Part shown: in pieces, positions 47,701 to 55,385 of the stretch
How the letters are laid out: every line of letters starts with the position of its first letter
Numbering within the stretch: the first letter of the stretch is position 1
Origin: Eremophila alpestris peregrina
Taxonomy: Eukaryota > Chordata > Aves > Passeriformes > Alaudidae
Direction of reading: 5' to 3'
NCBI GenBank assembly: GCA_009792885.1
Contig: WMCF01000003.1
Location: forward strand, 17,260,297 to 17,324,296
DNA length: 64,000 nt
The notes under the pieces: model-generated
The model's database searches: none
What the model saw: the letters and a program-made list of their open reading frames with translations, nothing else
Told to the model about the DNA's origin: nothing
Made by a program: the position numbers and the translations under genes

Positions 47701-50700
47701 AATCATATTTTCTATTCCAAATCTCCTCCATGCTGGCTCTGGATGACAGTTGTAGAAATCAGTGTTTCGTTTTCTGGTGAAATTACAACCATAATCATAA
47801 TTTGTTTCTCAAAGTCATTAATACAGAAATATAGTACTGTTGGTTTAAGGATATTGCTTAAATACAGATTAGAGGGTCCTAATTTAATTTTCCTTAAAGA
47901 ACTGAGTGTTTTGACTCTTCATTTTATCAGAGGGGGAGAAAGTGTCTCCTCTCTCCCTCACTCCCTACAGTGTGAGGCCTGTACATTAATACCACGTAGG
48001 CCTGTACATTAGTGCCACATGGTTTGTATCAGTACAACAACAGGAGAGTGCTTGTTCTAGGAGCAGCCATCATATTTGTTTCTGTGCATGACTGTCTTAA
48101 AAAAGCTCTTGAAACAAAGCAGTACTGATAAAATTACACTTAGGCTGCCATGTTGAAATACCCAGTAGCAGGCTTAAAGGATTTGGAGAAAAGGAACTTT
48201 TGATCCTCTTCATCTGTAGTGTAAAACAAAACCCCCCAAATATATATATATATATATATATGGGTGGGAGTGTATGTGTCTATATATGCAGATCAGTGAC
48301 ACAATACCAGTGGACCCCAGTGGACCCTCTGGATGCAATGCCAAAATTTTTCCATTTTCTGTTTGGGGAACTCTATTTTTAGTCTAAAGCAGAGTAGATC
48401 TACAATTAACTTGCTAATAACAATAATAAATTCTAAACTCTTGGAAAGGAAACCAGAAATCATTATTTAAGTTTCAATTCCTTGCAGGCAAAAGAAGCCA
48501 AGCGGTTGAAAGAATTCTTAGAAGATTATGATGATGATAGAGATGATCCAAAATACTACAGGTATGTCTTTGTATTCCTAACAACATTGTTCATTTTAAC
48601 ACAGTTGTGGGGTTTGCTGGCAGAGGCTTATGGAGTTCATATTTGGCTAGTAATGTGGCAGTGTAAGGGTTATAATTACCTAATTTTTTTTAGTGTCACT
48701 TCATAAGTGACAGAAGGAAAAGGAAAGCTCCTTCCTTCTACTGGTTAATGCTTGGGAGTAGCTGCTCATTCCTATCACTTTACTTTAGTGAGGCAGGGCA
48801 GAGATTGGTGTAATGTCAAAATAAGGTGCAGGGAGAAGGGAACAAGCATGCCTCTAAATAATTCAATGTAAAGAAGCTGTAAATAATATGAAGAACAAGC
48901 TTCATATAATGTATGTATAATGAATAATGTAAATGATTGGGAACATCCTTCAGCATGTCACTAACTAATATTTGTGTAAAACTAATTTAGCAGAAGTGGT
49001 TCTTATCAAAAACCTATAAAACTTGATTCTCTAAAGAGATCAGTATCCACATTCTCTAATTCTGTTAAATGTTGTGGGCTAGATTCTGTACAGTAAGGTT
49101 GAGAACTGTTACCTTAAAATTTTTCTTTTACTAAAATAGAGGATGCCAGATGTTCTTCTGAATCCTATTTTCATTTAGTGGGAGATACATCTGTATGAAG
49201 CTTTTCTTGTATTGTGGTACAAGCCCCTCATTGAAATGTTCTCTGAATAAAAAGTATGTGTCTTTTGTAGGGGAAGTGCTCTTCAGAAGAGGCTACGAGA
49301 CAGGGAGAAAGAGATGGAAGCAGATGAACGAGATAGGAAAAGGGAAAAGGAAGAATTAGAAGAAATTAGGCAGCGTCTTCTGGCTGAAGGACATCCAGAT
49401 CCAGATGCAGAACTCCAGAGGGTGAGTTGCTGACAGGAAAACAAGTCCTTTGTATTCTGGTTGTATTGAGCAAAATTGTGTGAGAGATCTGGTATTTACT
49501 ATTTTCTCTATTAACTTTTTCTTATAAAGAAGTCCAGATAGGCAGTAAGAACAATGGAAACAAAAAACCTTCCAGATGAACATCCAGATTTGATGGAGTT
49601 TGAAAACAAATTTGAATTAATCAGTATTGTTTACAAGACTGCCAGTATTTACATGTATTTTTCTTCACTAGCAGTCTTCTAAAGAGGAGGATCTTTAGAT
49701 TCTTTTCAAACAGTTTTGAGAGAGTGTTGGGTTTTTTTTTTTGGTTTTTTTTTGTTTTGGTTTTTTTTTTGGTTTTTTTTTTTTGTGTGTGTGTTGTTTT
49801 TTTTTTTGATAATTGTCTGTTTCACTGTAGATGGAGCAGGAGGCCGAGCGGCGTAGGCAGCCACAAATAAAACAAGAGCCAGAATCTGAGGAGGAAGAGG
49901 AAGAAAAGGCAGAAAAAGAAGAAAAAAGAGAAGAGCCAGAGGAAGAAGAGGAGGAGCCTGAACAAAAGCCCTGCCTTAAACCAACTTTACGACCCATCAG
50001 TTCTGCTCCATCTGTTTCTTCTGCTAGTGGAAATGCAACTCCTAACACACCTGGTGATGAATCTCCCTGTGGCATTATTATCCCTCATGAAAATTCACCT
50101 GAACAACAGCAACTGGAGGAACATCGGCCCAAAATAGGACTCAGCCTCAAATTGGGCAAGTTTACATTTTATTTCAGTCTTCCATGTGGGATCAAAATAA
50201 AAATTGTCCAGCTGAGTAGTCACATGGTTTTCCAAATATGTTGTATGGTTTCGTGTGTATCAAGTAATTGTTATCCAGATGCTGTGCTTGAGTTGACCTA
50301 TCCAGAAGATACTTTTTATACAGCTGTCTTCATCCAAAACCTTGAGGGCAAAAAAGGAGGGAAGTTTAGGCATGTGCAAGGGCTAATTTTTGTAGGAATG
50401 TTCTGAGCTGGGATTGGTTATTTTTACAACCTTAATATATCTGTAAATATCTCTTTCAAAACTCATTGCTACTTTTCATTGGTGTAAGTATATGTTAAAT
50501 TTAAGACCCTTTTAAAGAAAAAAAAAATCAGATTTTTCTTCCTTTTAGAATATCACAATGAACTGAGGACAGTTGTGTGTGAAATTTGAGCCTAGACATC
50601 CTTAGTACTTTAGCGATTTCCTGCTGTTTAAAAAAAGTTAGTTCTGAGCACCAGAACTAAGAACATTTGTATTCCAGAAGGCTTGTGTATAAATTATTTA

Positions 50701-53700
50701 CTATTTTGATTAAGTTAATGCCAGGCTGCACTTTGAGCTCACACTGTGTTCTCTATTGAATGATGAGAGATTAGGCTGATGAACACTTATGTATTGCAAC
50801 CTTTTGCTTCTGTGCTCTGCCTTTGCTAAGGTTGGGGCTCAATCTAGAGTCTTCCCTCAGAGAGAGTGCTAATTGGTTTCAAGGCAGAGAAAGAAGACCG
50901 TATTTTTTGAATGGGTTAGAGTCTTCAACCAACTCCATTAAAGATCTTTACCTCTTTTGCCACTTTTGTAACAGAGTTTGAGAGATTAAAAGCCAGTGCC
51001 AGGCAGTCACAGATGTTTACGTAGCACACAAACCACTATTCCTCAAGCAATGGGGGAAGAGCAAACTAGTTTCAGTTGCAGTTGATGAATGTGTTAATCT
51101 GCCTTTCGGTTTGCAGGTGCCTGCAACAGTCCCAATCAGCCCAATGCTGTAAAAAGGAAGAAACTTGCTGTGGATAGTGTTTTCAATAAATTTGATGATG
51201 AAGACAGCGACGATGTGCCCCGGAAAAGGAAACTTGTTCCCCTGGATTATGGAGAAGAAGATAAAAGCAATATCAAAGGCAGTGTCAATACAGAAGAGAA
51301 GCGCAAACACATTAAGAGTCTCATTGAGAAGATTCCCACAGCAAAACCAGAGCTCTTTGCTTATCCTCTCGACTGGTCAATTGTGGATTCAGTAAGTTGA
51401 TTCATTTAACCATTTTAAAAAAGGCTCAATTTTTCCAGGTAAACATTATAATTGAATAGAAAAACAAGATTACTGGGACTTCAGTGGATTGAACGTTATC
51501 ATCAAGTGGAGTTGAACTTGAGTCCTCTATTTATTGTTTACACATAGTCCTTATTCTGAAGTATGCCTGCTTATTTTTGTTTGGTCTTTCTCAAATTGCC
51601 ACTACGAATTATCAAGCAGTTTTATGGAAGGAGGAAAAAAGACCCTGTAAAAACACCTATGAGTGGCTCTCAGAAATACTTGCAGATGCCAAATCTCTAA
51701 GGGTTATATCACTGATAGCAAAATGTCTCTTCTGTTAAATAGCTGTTTGAGTCTTCTAGATGCCTAAGGGACAATTGTTGCAACAGAGTGAACTTTAGGG
51801 TAATTATTTATTATTTTGGTTTTGTGGTTTTTTTCCCCAGACACTAATGGAACGTCGAATTAGACCATGGATCAACAAGAAAATAATAGAATATATTGGT
51901 GAAGAAGAAGCCACACTAGTTGACTTTGTTTGCTCTAAGGTTCGTATCTTCTGCATTCTCTGTGAAGTTGGGGGTTTGCTCCCTATTTAAACTGTATCAG
52001 TTACTCCTGTACTCATGTTTGTAATGGTTTGTCTGGGTTTATCTTGGGGCTACCGTATGAGAGCAAAGCAAGTCCTGAGAATTTTGTGACACAGTTGATT
52101 AGCAGAAAGTCAAAAGCAGAAGTTGAGTATTTGCCATGCTTACATTATCTGTGGGGGTGTGTGTATATATATATAAATGAATGGAACTCCATGGTATTGA
52201 AAGACAACTTACTTGGTTTTGAAAAAAAATTTAAATACCTAACATGCAGATGATAAATCCAGTTATGAGGAGTGATACAGGGAGAATTTTGCCTTTGTCC
52301 TCCATTAGCAGCTTATTGTTTAAGGAAGGGAAGCTTTTTCCTTAAATCAAGAAAACATAATTGGAGATGTAAGAATAGCCAGCAAATATAAGACCTGTGA
52401 ATCTGTGGAGCTTCCTGGAACTTGTTCCTGAGTAATTTGCCATAAACTAGTACTTACTGGGATGGATTCTGATGCAGTTTAATACTCATTTTTGCCACGG
52501 CTATTACTGGAACCTGATGAACTGAAAATACTTCTTGCACGTGCAGAGCTTTCAGAATTCCTTGGACATAACTGGATTTTGTCCAAAAACGTGTATAGGG
52601 TTTATTCTAAGTTTTCAATCTAAAAACATTTGTTTCTTTCAGGTTATGGCTCACAGCTCACCTCAGAGCATACTGGATGATGTTGCCATGGTAAGCAGAA
52701 ATTCTGTAACTGATACATACACCTTCTACATTTCACTGAAGCTGGAAGTCAATTATGCAAAAAAGCAAGAATCCATAAGAGAAAACATGTTAGATATGTT
52801 TAAGCACATCATGCTAGCACAGGCATTATTTTGCAGTTACAGCACCTAGGTACAAACTACTGACCCCTTTTCAGAATTCCTTAATTTTCAGAAATGTGGA
52901 ACAAAAATTTTTGTCCCTAGGAGTAGATGTCAAAATCAACAATAACGGAAGTGTATCAGAGAGAAAAACTTTATTCCTTCTTGTTCCTATGAATAGATTT
53001 TTATTAGTGGTTTAGTGGGTCTTTTCCTAATCAATGAGCAAAAGGTGATTTTTCTGTAGAAGAGTAAAGACTCTTTTTTGCCTCGTGTTGGAAGAGAGAA
53101 ACTTTATGAAATAATGCTAATGTTCCCACCATTGGAACATGTTTTCATACACTGAAAGGTGAATAAAAACTAATTGTCTCCTCTCTTCCTGTAAGGAAAC
53201 TTGGAAGCAAAATTGGTAGGAGCCACATGCATAGTGCAAGATAGTAGGTTGGTTTGGTGTGACTAATAGGTGACTTGGGGAACTTCAGAGAGATGCTGTG
53301 GATGCTAAAAGTTAGTACAGATTCAAGAAAAGCCTGGATAATAAGGGAAGAGAAATCCATTGAGGGTTTATTTAACAAATATCTAAGGAAGTTCCTATCC
53401 TGGTTTAGGGCAAATCTTTGGGGATAGAAGCATCATAAAGTCACCCTAGGACATTTCCAAATGAAAATGAGCAGAGATTAACAGTTAAAGGGAAAATACC
53501 ATATGTGAATGTCCTGTTTTTACATTGTTTCCAAGCCTGCCATTTCTCTGCCTCTTCCCAAACCACTTTTGGATACTAGTTTACTGATGCTTCTACCTCT
53601 AAGTGCTGAACAGCTGCACTGTAGAAGTACATAGTTACAACCTGGTCAATCACTGATGCTGGACAGACAAACTCACCAGAGTTTCATTCGGTCCCTCTCT

Positions 53701-53907
53701 CAGAGACTTGTGTTTTCCTATATATGTTTTGTAGTTCTGATGTATCTACAATTAGTCTTTATAAGTGGAATGCATAACCTAAAAAACAATCTCTAAAATG
53801 TGTATTTCCTACAGGTACTAGATGAAGAAGCTGAAGTTTTCATAGTGAAAATGTGGAGGTTGTTGATATACGAGACAGAAGCAAAGAAGATTGGCCTAGT
53901 GAAATAA
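29632..53907 (+). CDS. RBM25: RBM25, complete coding region (839 residues, 18 coding exons)
   Basis: RBM25 is a nuclear RNA-binding splicing factor that associates with spliceosomal components and influences splice-site choice, for example in BCL2L1 (family knowledge). Exons: 29632-29737, 32929-32978, 34399-34569, 34861-34918, 36058-36218, 38859-39041, 41321-41374, 41626-41709, 45293-45573, 46299-46515, 46817-46906, 48488-48561, 49271-49421, 49831-50155, 51117-51391, 51841-51939, 52643-52690, 53815-53907. They total 2520 nt with continuous frame, near the 843 residues I recall for human. Domains: proline-rich N-terminus (1-52), RRM (about 86-168, with RNP2 VFVGNI at 90-95 and RNP1 around AFGFCEY at 129-135), Arg-Glu/Arg-Asp repeats (about 310-440), a Glu-rich stretch (about 570-600) and a C-terminal PWI domain (about 735-839, with PWI itself at 769-771). 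All introns are GT-AG except intron 15, which is GC-AG. Confidence 0.97.
29738..32928 (+). other. RBM25: RBM25 intron 2
   Basis: A 3.2-kb T-rich intron. No element or conserved exon recognised; a 119-codon antisense ORF (30028-30387) has no recognisable domain. Confidence 0.8.
32929..32978 (+). CDS. RBM25: RBM25 coding exon 2 (residues 36-52)
   Basis: A 50-nt exon between TTTCTCAG and ACT|GTAAGT, encoding GTPMIPVPMGIMAPAPT. Small, in frame, proline-rich. Confidence 0.96.
32979..34398 (+). other. RBM25: RBM25 intron 3
   Basis: A 1.4-kb intron in which I see nothing beyond AT-rich unique sequence. Confidence 0.8.
34399..34569 (+). CDS. RBM25: RBM25 coding exon 3 (residues 53-109, start of RRM)
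   Basis: A 171-nt, phase 0-0 exon after CTTTATAG, with donor GCA|GTAAGT. It encodes the linker and the first half of the RRM, including RNP2 (VFVGNI). Confidence 0.97.
34861..34918 (+). CDS. RBM25: RBM25 coding exon 4 (residues 110-128)
   Basis: A 58-nt exon after TTAATTGCAG, donor CAAG|GTAACT. Encodes KCGLVLSWKRVQGASGKLQ and the first base of Ala129. Confidence 0.97.
34919..36057 (+). other. RBM25: RBM25 intron 5
   Basis: A 1.1-kb intron inside the RRM coding sequence, carrying the CR1 fragment at 35702-35855. Confidence 0.85.
35702..35855 (-). mobile_element. CR1 LINE 3' fragment
   Basis: Plus-strand sequence ATCATAGAATAGTTTGAGTT, then GTCCAACCCTCTTTG, CAACTAGATCAGGTTGCTCA and CCCCATCCAACCTGACCATG is the reverse complement of the avian CR1 3' end. 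The element is therefore inserted antisense to RBM25. Truncated and non-coding. Confidence 0.9.
36058..36218 (+). CDS. RBM25: RBM25 coding exon 5 (residues 129-182, end of RRM)
   Basis: A 161-nt exon after ATTTCAG, donor GGG|GTATGT. It starts with RNP1 (AFGFCEY) and runs to KKKASNG in phase 0. Confidence 0.97.
37951..38031 (+). other. Exon-like segment (candidate cassette or poison exon)
   Basis: Eighty-one nt between a strong acceptor (CCCTCATTCTTAG after about 150 nt of C/T-rich sequence) and a consensus donor (TCTCAG|GTGAGA). Read in the RBM25 frame (phase 0) it meets TGA at codon 19, so inclusion would truncate the protein after the RRM. The other two frames are open. No function known to me. 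Confidence 0.3.
38650..38755. repeat. T/G-rich low-complexity tract
   Basis: Runs of GTTTT, GGTTTTTT and a run of about 12 T; simple sequence about 100 bp upstream of the acceptor of RBM25 coding exon 6. Confidence 0.9.
38859..39041 (+). CDS. RBM25: RBM25 coding exon 6 (residues 183-243)
   Basis: A 183-nt exon after TTCCTTAG, donor GAC|GTATGT. Encodes NSRPETTNDDDEALDEETKR and ends in a lysine-rich run (PRKKKKEKKED), plausibly a nuclear localisation signal. Confidence 0.97.
39183..39330. other. Assembly gap (16 N) with duplicated flanks
   Basis: N bases run 39265-39280. Both flanks carry a T-run followed by GAGCTGAAAACTAGTCAGT and ATAGACA (39204 onward and 39297 onward). This looks like two contig ends that overlap but were left unmerged, so a stretch of about 80-110 bp is probably duplicated artificially here. 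Confidence 0.85.
39325..39440 (+). mobile_element. Ancient tRNA-derived SINE-like remnant
   Basis: GGTTTGAATCT at 39378-39388 resembles a pol III B box (GGTTCGAATCC). It is followed by GACTGAACCGACCTTTCATC and CCCTCTGAAGGTGGAAAT, reminiscent of sauropsid/amniote tRNA-SINE bodies in which a CCTTCCATCCT...GAGGT block follows the B box. The A box is poor. Identification is from resemblance only. Confidence 0.4.
40920..41187. mobile_element. Degenerate non-autonomous DNA transposon (pogo/Tigger-like MITE)
   Basis: GAACCTCGCTAATTC at 40927-40941 is mirrored by GAATTAGCGAGGTTC at 41166-41180, an exact 15-bp inverted repeat enclosing about 240 bp. The right end continues to ...CTG followed by TA, as in TA-inserting elements of the Tc1/mariner superfamily; the left end (CACGGGGG) is decayed. 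An extra internal copy (TGCGAATTAGCGAG, 40979-40992) also pairs with the left end. No transposase coding is present. Confidence 0.55.
41321..41374 (+). CDS. RBM25: RBM25 coding exon 7 (residues 244-261)
   Basis: A 54-nt exon encoding IFRRFPVAPLIPYPLITK, with donor AAG|GTTCGT. The acceptor CCGCAG is repeated 11 nt into the exon, giving a second possible acceptor. Only the first keeps the frame. Confidence 0.96.
41626..41709 (+). CDS. RBM25: RBM25 coding exon 8 (residues 262-289)
   Basis: An 84-nt, phase 0-0 exon after TTTTTTAG, donor AAG|GTAGTA. Encodes EDINAIEMEEDKRDLISREI and ends FRDTHK. Confidence 0.97.
43291..43334 (+). other. Exon-like segment, CpG-containing (candidate cassette/poison exon)
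   Basis: It ends at a consensus donor, TCAAG|GTAAGAT. Two acceptors are possible: GCATTGCAG (44-nt exon) or CATTTACAG (43308-43334, 27 nt). The short form reads CAC GGA CGA GTC TGA, an in-frame stop. The long form shifts the frame. Three CpGs within about 25 nt stand out in an AT-rich intron. The pyrimidine tract upstream is weak. Confidence 0.3.
44094..44108 (+). other. Candidate 15-nt microexon (KNTNQ)
   Basis: AAGAACACTAATCAG sits between a pyrimidine-rich acceptor (GTGCCTATGGCAG) and a strong donor (CAG|GTAAGAT). It is 15 nt, phase 0 and stop-free, so inclusion would insert Lys-Asn-Thr-Asn-Gln between FRDTHK and KLEEE of RBM25. Unsupported by any transcript I can consult. Confidence 0.35.
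45293..45573 (+). CDS. RBM25: RBM25 coding exon 9 (residues 290-382, RE/RD repeats)
   Basis: A 281-nt exon after GTTTTTAG, donor AAG|GTAAAT. It starts KLEEEKGKKEKERQEIEKER, then alternates Arg with Glu or Asp, ending in DRSRS. The repeat leaves other frames and the antisense strand open, which explains ORFs such as 45289-45555 on minus. Confidence 0.97.
45574..46298 (+). other. RBM25: RBM25 intron 10
   Basis: A 0.7-kb intron separating the two repeat-coding exons; T/G-rich patch near 45930-45985; nothing else recognised. Confidence 0.8.
46299..46515 (+). CDS. RBM25: RBM25 coding exon 10 (residues 383-455, RE repeats)
   Basis: A 217-nt exon after TCCTTCAG, donor GAG|GTAGGT. It opens by completing Arg and continues EKSRDRE, then an almost pure Arg-Glu repeat, then KDKKRDREEDEEDAYERRKL. 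Length variation between species is expected in this repeat. Confidence 0.97.
46817..46906 (+). CDS. RBM25: RBM25 coding exon 11 (residues 456-485)
   Basis: A 90-nt exon after CTGTTGCAG, donor ATG|GTAAGG. Encodes RLKNWEIRERKKSREYEKEA and onward; predicted charged helix. Confidence 0.97.
47975..48020. repeat. 23-bp tandem duplication (2 copies)
   Basis: Two adjacent 23-bp copies starting AGGCCTGTACATTA differ at a few bases. Intronic. Confidence 0.93.
48240..48261. repeat. TA dinucleotide microsatellite
   Basis: About eleven uninterrupted TA units; likely polymorphic. Confidence 0.95.
48488..48561 (+). CDS. RBM25: RBM25 coding exon 12 (residues 486-509)
   Basis: A 74-nt exon after CCTTGCAG, donor ACAG|GTATGT. 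Encodes AKEAKRLKEFLEDYDDDRDD then PKYY, with two bases of Arg510. Confidence 0.97.
48562..49270 (+). other. RBM25: RBM25 intron 13
   Basis: A 0.7-kb intron; no feature recognised. Confidence 0.8.
49271..49421 (+). CDS. RBM25: RBM25 coding exon 13 (residues 510-560)
   Basis: A 151-nt exon after TTTTGTAG, donor AGG|GTGAGT. Completes Arg510, then GSALQKRLRDREKEMEADER, ending in AEGHPDPDAELQR. Confidence 0.97.
49729..49809. repeat. T/G low-complexity tract next to an acceptor
   Basis: Long T runs broken by GG or GTGTGTG end about 20 bp before the CACTGTAG acceptor of RBM25 coding exon 14. The tract may serve as an extended polypyrimidine tract in the RNA. Confidence 0.9.
49831..50155 (+). CDS. 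RBM25: RBM25 coding exon 14 (residues 561-668, Glu-rich)
   Basis: A 325-nt exon after TTCACTGTAG. It encodes MEQEAERRRQPQIKQEPESE, a glutamate run, then CLKPTLRPISSAPS and IGLSLKLG. The donor is TTGG|GCAAGT, a GC rather than GT donor. It is required by the frame: the last G joins GT of the next exon as Gly, giving KLG-ACNS, parallel to human KLG-ASNS. Confidence 0.95.
50156..51116 (+). other. RBM25: RBM25 intron 15, GC-AG type
   Basis: It starts GCAAGT and ends TTTGCAG. Intron retention would keep the frame open for 83 more codons (to a TGA at 50404-50406), giving a protein without the PWI domain. Confidence 0.9.
51117..51391 (+). CDS. RBM25: RBM25 coding exon 15 (residues 669-760, start of PWI)
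   Basis: A 275-nt exon after TTTGCAG, donor TCA|GTAAGT. Encodes ACNSPNQPNAVKRKK, an acidic patch, RKRKLVPLDYG and the first PWI helices (KHIKSLIEKIPTAKPELFAY). Confidence 0.97.
51392..51840 (+). other. RBM25: RBM25 intron 16
   Basis: A 0.45-kb intron, no feature beyond a T-rich acceptor tract. Confidence 0.85.
51841..51939 (+). CDS. RBM25: RBM25 coding exon 16 (residues 761-793, PWI core)
   Basis: A 99-nt exon after TTCCCCAG, donor AAG|GTTCGT. Contains RRIRPWINKKIIEYIGEEEA; the Pro-Trp-Ile triplet at 769-771 names the PWI fold. Confidence 0.97.
51940..52642 (+). other. RBM25: RBM25 intron 17
   Basis: A 0.7-kb intron with the uncommon GTTCGT donor, shared with RBM25 intron 8; nothing else recognised. 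Confidence 0.85.
52643..52690 (+). CDS. RBM25: RBM25 coding exon 17 (residues 794-809)
   Basis: A 48-nt exon after TTCTTTCAG, donor ATG|GTAAGC. Encodes VMAHSSPQSILDDVAM within the PWI domain. Confidence 0.97.
52691..53814 (+). other. RBM25: RBM25 intron 18
   Basis: A 1.1-kb intron; nothing recognised beyond unique AT-rich sequence. Confidence 0.85.
53815..53907 (+). CDS. RBM25: RBM25 coding exon 18 (residues 810-839 and stop)
   Basis: A 93-nt coding part after TTCCTACAG. Encodes VLDEEAEVFIVKMWRLLIYE, then TEAKKIGLVK and TAA. The stop codon lies inside an AATAAA hexamer (53903-53908). Confidence 0.97.
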   Translation, partial: VLDEEAEVFIVKMWRLLIYETEAKKIGLVK

Positions 53908-55385
53908 AGCACTCTCCTGGCTTCTAGGGTTCCATTTCAATTTTGGGCTTTTTTTTCCCCCCATTGTTCAAAGACTTTGAATTCTCTCTGTTCTCAGAGA
54001 CTTGAGACCTGTATTTTTTTATGTAGAAAATGTGAATTTTTTTGTCCTCTGCTCTGAGGCTCCTTTTACCCTTCTCAATTAGTTATTGAATCCTGCATTG
54101 GTTCTCTTTATAATACACGAGGTACAATTACTGGTATGTTTTATAAGCTGCAGCTACTGTACATGCTCTTTGGTAATTTTGTTATGTTACTCTGATTCTT
54201 GTAAATATTAAGAAAAAGAAATCCCCTGTTTTGCAAAACATTTGCACTTAATGTGGAACTATATCAGTTACAGATGAAGACAAAGGATTTTACTGCAAGT
54301 TTATCAGTGTTTTTTTGGGAGCATACTTCCCCTTTTTTATTTAAGGAATGATCAAAATACGATTTAAAAATAAGTGTCTTGAGCTGTTTTCACGGAACAG
54401 CTTTGTGTGTTCATTTGATCTCTTCATCTGACTGGAAAAGGAGTTCTTCAAACTTCTCTTTCTAATGTGAACCAGTAGTAATCTTGGTACTTTGTTGCCC
54501 ATTAAGAATTACTAATGAAGCTGGGAATCTAATCTCTTGCAGATGCTCTGCTTTTTTCCCAGAAAGTGCAAATCACAGGAAGGTTTTTATTTGCTCAGTT
54601 AAAACAAGAGCAGGACCTAAATTCACTAAGTGCTATCTAATGGTTTTTGGTTTTTTCTTCTGCTCAATTTCACTCTAGCCCTTACCTACTATCCCTTCTG
54701 TCTCCAAAATAATCAAATGGCTTTTTAAAAAATGAATTATTTTTTAAAACTTTTTTTTTTTAGTATTTAGAAACAAAACAAAAAGCCCTGTTTGGATGTG
54801 ACTGTCTCTTAAAAAAGAAAACAAAACAACCAGAAAAACTAAACCATAAGTTTTCAAACAAAGCTGCAATCTTGTTTTTATCCATACTGTTAAACTAGCC
54901 CTGACTTTTGTTTTCTACTGTACACAGTCTATTGTCCACAAAAAGAGGGTAATATTTTCCTGCCTTGTTTGTATGTTTTTTTATGAATAGACTGATATGG
55001 TATAAATGATGACATGTACTGTAAACTGCATTTTTTTTATCTCATACCTGGGTAAGAAGTCAAATCTATAATGTGCTGTGAGCTGTTTTGATTGCAGGAG
55101 GACTGTGTTCCAGGGAGCAAACGGTCTCAAAATTATTTTTAATTTCTGAAACACAATTCTTAATAGCAAACAAATTAAGTAAAGGTGTTCCAGTATCTCT
55201 ATATTGTATTTAACTGAAGGATACAGATTGACCTGTTCAGAAAACATAACTGTGACCTTGAGTTACTAGTTCTTTGTATCTGGAGAGGACACTTGAAAAC
55301 ACTGTTCTTAACAAATGGGATCGTGTAAAGGTTCCACCATGTAAATATTTCAGATATTAAAAATGTATATATTTGATTTAAGGGT
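53908..55385 (+). other. RBM25: RBM25 3'UTR (end uncertain)
   Basis: T-rich sequence following the stop. Candidate poly(A) signals are AATAAA overlapping the stop (53903-53908), ATTAAA at 55356-55361 followed by T/G-rich sequence, and AATAAA at 57027-57032. Which one is used cannot be read from sequence alone. Confidence 0.5.

Larger units (their letters stand above)
46907..48487 (+). other. RBM25: RBM25 intron 12
   Basis: A 1.6-kb intron with a 23-bp tandem duplication (47975-48020) and a TA dinucleotide repeat (about 48240-48261). Confidence 0.85.
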
